NCBI GenBank assembly: GCA_006969625.1
Contig: CP030885.1
Span: forward strand, 3,669,430-3,733,429
Direction of reading: 5' to 3'
Origin: Rhodospirillaceae bacterium
Lineage (GTDB): Bacteria > Pseudomonadota > Alphaproteobacteria > Kiloniellales > DSM-21159
Length of the DNA: 64,000 nucleotides
The position numbers and the translations under genes were made by a program. Of this stretch, positions 9,233-15,301 are shown piece by piece. The notes below the pieces were generated by a model. That model was not told the DNA's origin, ran no database searches, and saw nothing but the letters and a program-made list of their open reading frames with translations. How positions within the stretch are numbered: the stretch's first letter is position 1; each line of letters starts with the position of its first letter.

Positions 9233-9250
9233 TTTCAAGAATTTCTGAAA
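9233..9250. promoter_or_regulatory. Candidate operator upstream of the GbsR-cydAB operon
   Basis: An 18-bp imperfect palindrome, TTTCAAGAATTTCTGAAA on the plus strand, with outer arms TTTCA/TGAAA exact. It sits 25 bases upstream of the regulator's start in an otherwise GC-rich stretch and next to the AT-rich TAGCTATTGT that could be a -10 element. Winged-helix dimers bind sites of this kind; binding is inferred. Confidence 0.4.
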
Positions 9251-9302
9251 ACAATAGCTAGCGTCCGCCGCTGCCCGCACAAGCCTTGGAATGCGTCTAG
9301 GG

Positions 9303-9391
9303 TGCGGTCGCTTGCCGCAGGCAAGCAACCGCAGAGGGATGCCGCCACGGCGTCCGTGGCCCTTCGTCCTTCGACAGGCTCGGGACGAAGG
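9303..9391. repeat. Three adjacent hairpins (REP-like array)
   Basis: Three inverted repeats follow in 89 bases. The first is a 14-bp stem with one mismatch around a GCA loop (9303-9333). The second is a perfect 7-bp stem GCCACGG/CCGTGGC around CGT (9344-9360). The third has 9-bp arms CCTTCGTCC/GGACGAAGG around TTCGACAGGCTCG (9361-9391). They lie 3' of the BciB-like gene and 5' of the GbsR gene. The third resembles the TTCGACAGGCTC repeats scattered between genes in many alphaproteobacteria. They may terminate or protect the upstream mRNA; no T tract follows. Confidence 0.6.
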
Positions 9392-9435
9392 TCGGCTCCA
9401 GCCGCCGCGACTGGCTGCAGTCATCCAGGAATCAA

Positions 9436-10725
9436 TCAGTCGACCGGGCGTTTGTCGCGCTCAGCGGTTTCGGCCCGTTCCCCGGCCTCCGGCGCCAGCC
9501 CGTAGGGCTCGACCAGGTCCCACACGTGCGCCGGGATCATGTGCTTCATGCGCGCCGGCTCCTGCCGGCGCAGGTGGACGACGCTTTCGATCGCCTTCAT
9601 CTCGACGCGCGCGCGGGCGAACTCCAACCCGCGCGGGCCGATCTTCGGCATCAGCTTGCCGACCAGCGGGCGCAGGAAGTTGGGCATGCCGCGCACTGGC
9701 AGGCCGCCGGCCGCGCGCATGGTGTTCTTCAGGAAGCCGGTGACCGGCCCCGTGCGCTTGCCGGCGCTGCCCGGCTCGGTCAGGACCACCTCTCCGCCCA
9801 GACTGCCCAGCAGTTCCTCGCCGCGGGCGTTGCGCACCAGCAGCCACTGCTCGCCCTCGCCGCCCATATAGCCGACCGTGATGTCGGCCAGCACATTGGT
9901 ATAGTCGACGCAGGTGCGGCAGGTCAGCGGGAAGAAGTCGCCCGGCAGCTTGGAGATCGGGAGCTGCAGGAAGGGGATCTCGCGCTTGGCGCCGTCGGCG
10001 AAGCGCAGCTCGACATGGTAGTCGGCCCGGAACTCCAGATACGTGATGGTCTCCGGCCGTTCGGACAGCAGCGCCAGGAAGCTGTGGAAGTTCTCGGTCG
10101 TGGTGTTGTCCGAGCAGGGCGTGCCGATGACGTAGAGACGCTCGAACCCGAGTTCTTCCTCCAGCGCGCGCAGGGCGTAGACCTGGCAGGGGATGCCGAT
10201 GATGGCGAGCCGCTTGAAGCCGCGCGCCTTGGCCGGCTCGAGCAGCGCCAGCAGCGGCGCGTAGCCCATGCGCATGCCGCGGCACTGCGCCATGCCCTCG
10301 GCCGAGGTGACCAGCACCGGCCGCGGCTTCCAGGAGTCCTCTGGATCCGGCGCCATGGTCAGCACCGCATCCACCTGGCCGGACTCCAGGAGCTTCTCGC
10401 CCAGCCGCGTAGCGATGCCGGTCCACTGCGCACCGGGTCTGGGCGCGGCGAGCGCGGCGCGGACCATGCGCCGGTAGGGGCCGAAATGCAGCTCGTCCGG
10501 GCGCTGCCGGTCGCGCGCCCGGCCGTGCACCTTGGCCTCCATGGCGGGATAGTCGGGTTGGATGAATTGGCAGGCCCGGCCGCAGCGCTTGGGGTCGGCC
10601 ATGCGCGAGACGCCGCAGTCGGTGCACAGGGAGCGCGGCACCGCCTGCCGCACCTTGGGCGCGCTCAGAGGTTCGCCGTCACGGCGCGCGCGCCCGACCG
10701 GCGCTATGGCACTCTCAGGGCTCAT
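9436..10725 (-). CDS. F420-hydrogenase beta-subunit family flavo-iron-sulfur oxidoreductase, BciB/HCAR-like
   Basis: 429 residues from the ATG at 10725; a longer frame opens with TTG at 10791 but adds only unconserved sequence. Near the N-terminus four cysteines (about 34, 37, 48, 52) form CTDCG...CGRAC, a 4Fe-4S motif. Further cysteines lie in GIPCQVYALRAL, GTPCSDNTTTEN and TCRTCVDYTN, and GYMGGEGEQWLLVRNARG matches the C-terminal domain of this family. BciB reduces the 8-vinyl group of divinyl chlorophyllide, and plant HCAR reduces hydroxymethyl chlorophyll. No other photosynthesis gene is in the window, so a chlorophyll role is a hypothesis; another flavin/Fe-S reductase is possible. Confidence 0.6.
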   Translation of the reverse strand: MSPESAIAPVGRARRDGEPLSAPKVRQAVPRSLCTDCGVSRMADPKRCGRACQFIQPDYPAMEAKVHGRARDRQRPDELHFGPYRRMVRAALAAPRPGAQWTGIATRLGEKLLESGQVDAVLTMAPDPEDSWKPRPVLVTSAEGMAQCRGMRMGYAPLLALLEPAKARGFKRLAIIGIPCQVYALRALEEELGFERLYVIGTPCSDNTTTENFHSFLALLSERPETITYLEFRADYHVELRFADGAKREIPFLQLPISKLPGDFFPLTCRTCVDYTNVLADITVGYMGGEGEQWLLVRNARGEELLGSLGGEVVLTEPGSAGKRTGPVTGFLKNTMRAAGGLPVRGMPNFLRPLVGKLMPKIGPRGLEFARARVEMKAIESVVHLRRQEPARMKHMIPAHVWDLVEPYGLAPEAGERAETAERDKRPVD

Positions 10726-10797
10726 GCCCGTCCGCTCGCGCGCTGCCTCATGGAGGCCCCCGGGTCGTGCGACGTCCCCGTTCGACGTCAAGCGCAG

Positions 10798-10815
10798 TGT
10801 AAAGGCAGAATGACA
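10798..10815 (-). promoter_or_regulatory. TGT-N12-ACA palindrome (PpsR/CrtJ-like) upstream of the BciB-like gene
   Basis: Reads TGTCATTCTGCCTTTACA on the coding strand, 73-90 bases before the gene's ATG. The spacing fits the PpsR/CrtJ consensus of purple-bacterial pigment genes. Six fixed bases can occur by chance, so this alone is weak. Confidence 0.35.
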
Positions 10816-10879
10816 CTCGGGCTAGACGTCGCGTCCGTCCGGCAGCGTCAATCCGCTCTGACCCCGAACGGCAAGACTG

Positions 10880-11101
10880 CTAGGGCTCGACCTCCAACTC
10901 CGCTGCGGCCCCCTCCTCGGCCACCATGCAGCGGTAGTCGACCTTCACGATGCGCGCGTCGTACTCGCGCCACTGCCGCGCCGCGTCGGCCGCGTGCAGC
11001 TCGCAGGAATGGCGTTGGGCCAGGGGCAGTTCGAAATGGCGCGCCTCTATCTCGCCGTTGGCGAAATGGAACCACAGGGTGAGCAAGGTGATCTCGACCA
11101 T
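10880..11101 (-). CDS. Small hypothetical protein, 73 residues
   Basis: I do not recognise this protein. It starts at the ATG at 11101 with a GGGAG ribosome site 7 bases upstream and ends at 10880. It is acidic at the C-terminus, has no signal peptide or membrane segment, and contains a hydrophobic N-terminal strand (ITLLTLWFHF) followed by a mixed helical region. It lies between the BciB-like gene and the DUF1127 gene, on the same strand as both. The good ribosome site and the lack of a competing gene support it; function is unknown. Confidence 0.55.
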   Translation of the reverse strand: MVEITLLTLWFHFANGEIEARHFELPLAQRHSCELHAADAARQWREYDARIVKVDYRCMVAEEGAAAELEVEP

Positions 11102-11137
11102 GGGGCAGCTCCCGTCGGGTCGGTCCGCGGGCGGCAG

Positions 11138-11164
11138 CCGGATCGGAGTTGCGCTCCGAGCCGG
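11138..11164. terminator. Hairpin downstream of the DUF1127 gene
   Basis: CCGG and TCGGAG pair with CTCCGA and CCGG around a TTGCG loop, giving ten base pairs with one mismatch. It lies 75 bases beyond the DUF1127 stop codon. No T tract follows, so it may be a processing or pausing structure rather than an intrinsic terminator. Confidence 0.3.
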
Positions 11165-11239
11165 CCGCAGATCCGTTAACCTAACCCGCGGGCGCGGCGA
11201 TGCCAGCCACGGTCGCGTGAACCGTCGGTGTCGCCGGCC

Positions 11240-11770
11240 TCACGCGCAGCCGCGCAGGCTGGTCGCGACGGCTGTAGGACCGGCGGCGGTCAGCGCACGC
11301 CGTCCGCCCAGCCGCTCCGGCCGCGGGGTCCGCGCCTCGGGCCGCAGGACGGCGACAGAAGCCGGCGCCGGGCGCGCGACGGTCTGCCGCGTGGCGATCG
11401 CCTCGACAGGGACCGGCTGCGTCAGCCCGCCGGACTGCGCCGCCAGCGGCTCGGCCTGCGCCAAAGCCTGCGCGATCCGGCGGATATCGCTGCGCTGCAG
11501 ACCGATGTCCTTGAGCGCGCGATCGCTCAAGCCCTGAAGCTCGCGCACCGTCTTGGCCTCGGCACGACGGCGGCCGGCGGCCTTCCGGTGCTTGGCGGCG
11601 AGACGGCGCAGCGCCGTGCCGAGCTTCGCGAGGGCATCGCGAACGAGCTGCCGGTTGGCGTCGCGCCGGGCGCGCCGGGCGGCGCGGCGCAGCTCGTCCT
11701 GCCGCGTCATGCCCTCGCGGAAGGCTTCACGCTGCGCCGGCGGTGCCTGAAGGGCGAGATGGTAGAACAT
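11240..11770 (-). CDS. DUF1127 (YjiS-like) domain protein with extended basic N-terminus
   Basis: 176 residues. The DUF1127 signature lies at about residues 74-100 (VRELQGLSDRALKDIGLQRS). Most DUF1127 proteins are only 40-90 residues long; this one adds a very basic helical N-terminus (residues 20-72, rich in Arg and Ala, possible coiled coil) and a Pro/Ala/Arg-rich tail of about 70 residues. Some small DUF1127 proteins in alphaproteobacteria are linked to RNA turnover and phosphate or carbon metabolism, but no activity can be read here. It is transcribed divergently from the LysR gene at 11956. Confidence 0.75.
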   Translation of the reverse strand: MFYHLALQAPPAQREAFREGMTRQDELRRAARRARRDANRQLVRDALAKLGTALRRLAAKHRKAAGRRRAEAKTVRELQGLSDRALKDIGLQRSDIRRIAQALAQAEPLAAQSGGLTQPVPVEAIATRQTVARPAPASVAVLRPEARTPRPERLGGRRALTAAGPTAVATSLRGCA

Positions 11771-11794
11771 GTCGGTCTCCTTCTTCAGCTCGCC

Positions 11795-11812
11795 GGCCGG
11801 TTTAGTCCGGCC
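11795..11812 (-). promoter_or_regulatory. Hairpin in the 5' leader of the DUF1127 gene
   Basis: A perfect GGCCGG/CCGGCC stem with a six-base loop, starting 25 bases upstream of the start codon. It would fold in the mRNA leader close to the ribosome site (AAGGAG). It could affect translation; no known riboswitch was recognised. Confidence 0.3.
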
Positions 11813-11955
11813 GACAAGAATTCATTGGTGCTATGCGGCATCCGTCACTGGATGTGTCGGGATGAACGTGGTTGATTTCTCTGGCCGCCACAAACGAGGT
11901 TTCATCGGCATCCGCTTTAGGATTCTTCAGCTACGCTCCACGTTCGGGATCCCCC

Positions 11956-12930
11956 ATGCCCCGCCGCCTGTTGCCCCTGAACGGCCTGCGCGCCTTCGAG
12001 GCCTCGGCCCGCCACCTGTCCTTCAAGGAGGCGGCGGAGGAGCTGCACGTCACGCCGGCGGCGATCAGCCATCAGGTCAAGGCGCTGGAGGAGCTGCTGG
12101 GCCAGCCCCTGTTCCGCCGGCTGACCCGCCAACTCGTGCTGACCGAGGCGGCGCAGCTCGCCCTGCCGGAGCTGCGCCAGGGCTTCGCGCACCTGCATCG
12201 GGCCAGCGAGCTGCTGCAGAGCGGCTCCGAGGACAAGGTCCTGACCGTCAGCGTGGCGCCGACCTTCGCCGCCAAGTGGCTGGTGCCGCGCCTGATCGGC
12301 TTTCAGGAAGCCCATCCGGACATCGAGGTGCGCATTTCCGCCAACGAGCATCTGGTCGACTTCGAGGCCGAGGACGTCGACGCGGCCATCCGCTTCGGCA
12401 GCGGCGGCTATCCGGGGCTTCAGGTCGACTGGCTCTTCTCGGCCTCGGTAGCACCGGTCTGCGCGCCGTCGCTGCTGGAGCGCGGGGCGCCGCTGCAACG
12501 CCCCGCCGACCTCGCTGACCACACGCTGCTGCACCTGTCGGACACCCGCTCGCACGAGGCGGCGCCTGCCTGGCGGATGTGGCTGAAGGCGGCCGGCGTG
12601 CCGGAGATCGAGGCGATGCGCGGGCCGAAGTATAGTTCCTATGTGCTGTTGGCCGAGGCGGCAGTGGCCGGCCAGGGCGTGGCGCTGATCGAGACGGCCG
12701 TCATCGGCAGCGAGCTGGCCTCGGGCCGGCTGGTACGGCTGTTCTGCGGCCTGCCGCGCGCCTCGACCGGCTTCTGCTACTACTTCGTCACGCCGGAACG
12801 GCGGGCCGGCCTGCGCAAGATCCAACTGTTCCGCGACTGGATCCTCGCCGAGAGCGAACGCTTCCGCGCCGAGGATGGCGGCGAGGAGACGGCGAGCGAA
12901 GACCCTGCCGGCGCCGCCGAGGCGCTGTGA
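11956..12930 (+). CDS. LysR-family regulator, GcvA-like
   Basis: 324 residues from the ATG at 11956; the frame opens earlier but the family N-terminus RRLLPLNGLRAFEASARHLSF begins here. The helix-turn-helix (SFKEAAEELHVTPAAISHQVKALEE) and the following LFRRLTRQLVLTEAA are the GcvA/AmpR pattern. The C-terminal two-thirds is the substrate-binding-like effector domain. GcvA controls the glycine cleavage operon in E. coli, but this subfamily is large and targets differ. The last bases overlap the GTG start of the glycosylase gene (GTGA), so the two are translationally coupled. The divergent DUF1127 gene may also be a target. Confidence 0.88.
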   Translation: MPRRLLPLNGLRAFEASARHLSFKEAAEELHVTPAAISHQVKALEELLGQPLFRRLTRQLVLTEAAQLALPELRQGFAHLHRASELLQSGSEDKVLTVSVAPTFAAKWLVPRLIGFQEAHPDIEVRISANEHLVDFEAEDVDAAIRFGSGGYPGLQVDWLFSASVAPVCAPSLLERGAPLQRPADLADHTLLHLSDTRSHEAAPAWRMWLKAAGVPEIEAMRGPKYSSYVLLAEAAVAGQGVALIETAVIGSELASGRLVRLFCGLPRASTGFCYYFVTPERRAGLRKIQLFRDWILAESERFRAEDGGEETASEDPAGAAEAL

Positions 12931-14132
12931 GTCGGCACCTCGACAACCGCACCGCACGGCGCCTGTTCCTCGCCCGGCACGGTCTCGCCGCGCCGCTGGG
13001 CGGCCGCCTGACCGGGCAGGAGCTGCTGGATCTCGTCGCCGCGTTGGGCTTCGTCCAGGTCGACAGCATCCGCACCGTCGAACGCGCCCACCACGCGATC
13101 CTGTTTTCCCGGCGCAGCGGCTATCGCCAGCGCCAGCTCACCCGTTTGGTCGAACGCGACCGCAGCCTGTTCGAGGGCTGGACCCACGACGCGGCGCTGA
13201 TCCCAACCGCCTTCTACCCGGTCTGGATGGCGCGCTTCCGCCGGCGCGCCGAGGCGCTGCGGGCGCGCTTCCTGCGCTACCGAGGCAGCGACGCGCTCGA
13301 CAAGACGGACGAGGTGCTAGACCGCATCGCCCGGCACGGACCGGTGCGCGCCGGTCACCTGCGCGAAGCCGACCACGAGAGCGGCGGCTGGTGGAACTGG
13401 GCGCCCTCGAAGTCGGCGCTGGAATACCTCTGGCACACCGGCCGGCTGGCGGTGACCCGCCGCGAGGGTTTCCAGAAGGTCTACGACTTGACGGAGAACG
13501 TGATCCCGGCGGAACACCGCGATCCGGACAAGGTGCCCGACCACGCCGGCCTCGTCGACTGGTCGTGTCGCGGCGCCCTCGACCGCCTGGGCTTCGCCAC
13601 CCCCGGCGAGCTCGCCCGTTTCTGGGACGGGATCTCGCCCGAGGAAGCCGCCGCCTGGTGCAAGGCCCAGGGCGCGCGCCTGTGCCCGGTGACGCTCGAA
13701 GGCGCCGACGGATGCGGCCGCCACGCCTTCGCCTGGTCGGATCTTCCTGCGTCGCTGGACGAGCTGCCCGAGCCGCCGGCGCGGCTGCGGGTGCTCAGCC
13801 CCTTCGACCCGCTGCTGCGCGACCGCCAGCGCACCGAACGGCTGTTCGGCTTCAGCTACCGCATCGAGGTCTTCGTGCCCGCCGAGCGGCGGCGCTACGG
13901 CTACTACGTCTTCCCGCTGCTGGAGGGCGACCGCCTGGTCGGGCGCGTCGACATGCAGGCGGACCGCAGCGCCGATGCCCTCAAGGTCACGGCGCTCTGG
14001 TGGCAGCGCGGCCTGCGCCGCAGCAAGGCCCGACAGCGGCGGCTGGAGGCCGAACTGGACCGCGTCGCCCGCTTCGCCGGCGTCCCGCGGGTCGCCTTCG
14101 CCGACGGCTGGGAACGCTGGGACCAGCCGTGA
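12927..14132 (+). CDS. YcaQ/AlkZ-like winged-helix DNA glycosylase (HTH_42 family)
   Basis: 401 residues starting with a GTG that overlaps the LysR stop codon by 4 bases. The protein has the three-winged-helix architecture of the YcaQ family, with the catalytic Q-x-D motif at residues 44-46 (FVQVDSIRTVERAHH), as in E. coli YcaQ; AlkZ has Q-x-Q instead. Conserved WTHDAALIP and PFDPLLRDRQRTERLFGFSYRIE follow. YcaQ removes bulky N7-guanine adducts and unhooks interstrand crosslinks. The gene ends 4 bases from the convergent pyrC stop codon. Linkage with a LysR regulator is unusual and may mean adduct-responsive control, which is only inferred. Confidence 0.85.
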   Translation: MSRHLDNRTARRLFLARHGLAAPLGGRLTGQELLDLVAALGFVQVDSIRTVERAHHAILFSRRSGYRQRQLTRLVERDRSLFEGWTHDAALIPTAFYPVWMARFRRRAEALRARFLRYRGSDALDKTDEVLDRIARHGPVRAGHLREADHESGGWWNWAPSKSALEYLWHTGRLAVTRREGFQKVYDLTENVIPAEHRDPDKVPDHAGLVDWSCRGALDRLGFATPGELARFWDGISPEEAAAWCKAQGARLCPVTLEGADGCGRHAFAWSDLPASLDELPEPPARLRVLSPFDPLLRDRQRTERLFGFSYRIEVFVPAERRRYGYYVFPLLEGDRLVGRVDMQADRSADALKVTALWWQRGLRRSKARQRRLEAELDRVARFAGVPRVAFADGWERWDQP

Positions 14133-14136
14133 GGCC

Positions 14137-15231
14137 TCAGGCGAGCGTCGTGGCGCTCTCGTCGAAGCGCCAGGACAGGGTTTCGCCCGCCTGGAAAGGC
14201 ACCAGGCTCAGCTCGCCCCACTGCATCAGCTCGGGCACCTTGACCGCCTCGCGCCGCAGGGTGACGGTGCCGCGGTTCAGCGGCAGGCCGTAGAAGCGCG
14301 GCCCGAACTCGCTGGCGAAACCCTCCAGGCGTTCCAGGGCGTCCATCTCCATGAAGGTCTGGGCATAGCTTTCCAGCGCCGTCGGCGCGCTGAAGATGCC
14401 GGCACAGCCGCAGGCGCTCTCCTTGTCGTGGCGGGCGTGCGGTGCCGTGTCGGTGCCGAGGAAGAACTTCGGATTGCCCGAGGTGGCGGCTTTGCGCAGG
14501 GCCTCCTTGTGCTGGCGCCGCTTGGCCACGGGCAGGCAGTAGGCGTGAGGCCGCAGCCCGCCGGCAAACAGCGCGTTGCGGTCGATGCGCAGGTGATGCG
14601 CGGTAACGGTCGCACCCAGCTTGGGGCCGGCGGCCTCGACGAACTGCACGGCCTCGCTGGTGGTGATGTGCTCCAGCACGACCTTGAGTTCGGGGAAATC
14701 GACCAGCAGCGGCGCCAGGATCCTCTCGATGAACACGGCCTCGCGATCGAAGACGTCGACCTCGGGCGAAGTGACCTCGCCGTGGATCAGCAGCGGCATG
14801 CAGATCGCCTGCATCCGCTCCAGCACCGGATGGATGCGCCGCACGTCGGTGACGCCGAAGGCGGAGTTGGTCGTGGCATTGGCGGGATAGAGCTTGCAGG
14901 CGGTGAACACGCCGGCCTCGAAGCCGCGCGCCACCTCCGCCGGGTCGATCTCGTCGGTCAGGTAGGCGGTCATCAGCGGGGTGAAGGCGCGACCTTCGGG
15001 CAGCGCCGCGAGGATGCGCTCGCGGTAGGCCTCGGCGGCGGCGACGGTGGTCACCGGCGGCACCAGATTGGGCATGACGATGGCCCGGGCGAACTGCCGC
15101 GCCGTCATGTCGGCGACGAAGCGTAGCATGGCGCCGTCGCGCAGGTGGACGTGCCAGTCGTCCGGCCGGCGCAGTGTCAGGGTCTCGCCGGCATCCCGGG
15201 TGCCGGCCTCGGCCGTCGCAATCTCGCTCAC
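14137..15231 (-). CDS. pyrC: Dihydroorotase, class II
   Basis: 364 residues, starting with GTG at 15231 after a GGGAG site. Amidohydrolase fold with the zinc-binding HVH at residues 27-29 (WHVHLRDG), the bridging, probably carboxylated lysine at 113 (ACKLYPANATTNSAFG), further His residues (LLIHGEV, VLEHITT) and the catalytic Asp region (FLGTDTAPHARHDKES). Length and motifs match the E. coli-type enzyme. It cyclises carbamoyl-aspartate to dihydroorotate in pyrimidine synthesis. It lies 70 bases downstream of treY on the same strand; whether it shares that transcript is unclear. Confidence 0.95.
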   Translation of the reverse strand: MSEIATAEAGTRDAGETLTLRRPDDWHVHLRDGAMLRFVADMTARQFARAIVMPNLVPPVTTVAAAEAYRERILAALPEGRAFTPLMTAYLTDEIDPAEVARGFEAGVFTACKLYPANATTNSAFGVTDVRRIHPVLERMQAICMPLLIHGEVTSPEVDVFDREAVFIERILAPLLVDFPELKVVLEHITTSEAVQFVEAAGPKLGATVTAHHLRIDRNALFAGGLRPHAYCLPVAKRRQHKEALRKAATSGNPKFFLGTDTAPHARHDKESACGCAGIFSAPTALESYAQTFMEMDALERLEGFASEFGPRFYGLPLNRGTVTLRREAVKVPELMQWGELSLVPFQAGETLSWRFDESATTLA

Positions 15232-15301
15232 GCAGTCTGTCTCCCGGCGCGCTTCGATGGGTCAGTTTCGCAAGGCAGCAGACGCCGCGCGCTGCGGCAA
15301 G

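Noticed and set aside
10726..10791. TTG start extending the BciB-like protein by 22 residues
   Set aside because: The extension has no conserved residues and no clear ribosome site; the ATG at 10725 is closer to the conserved domain.
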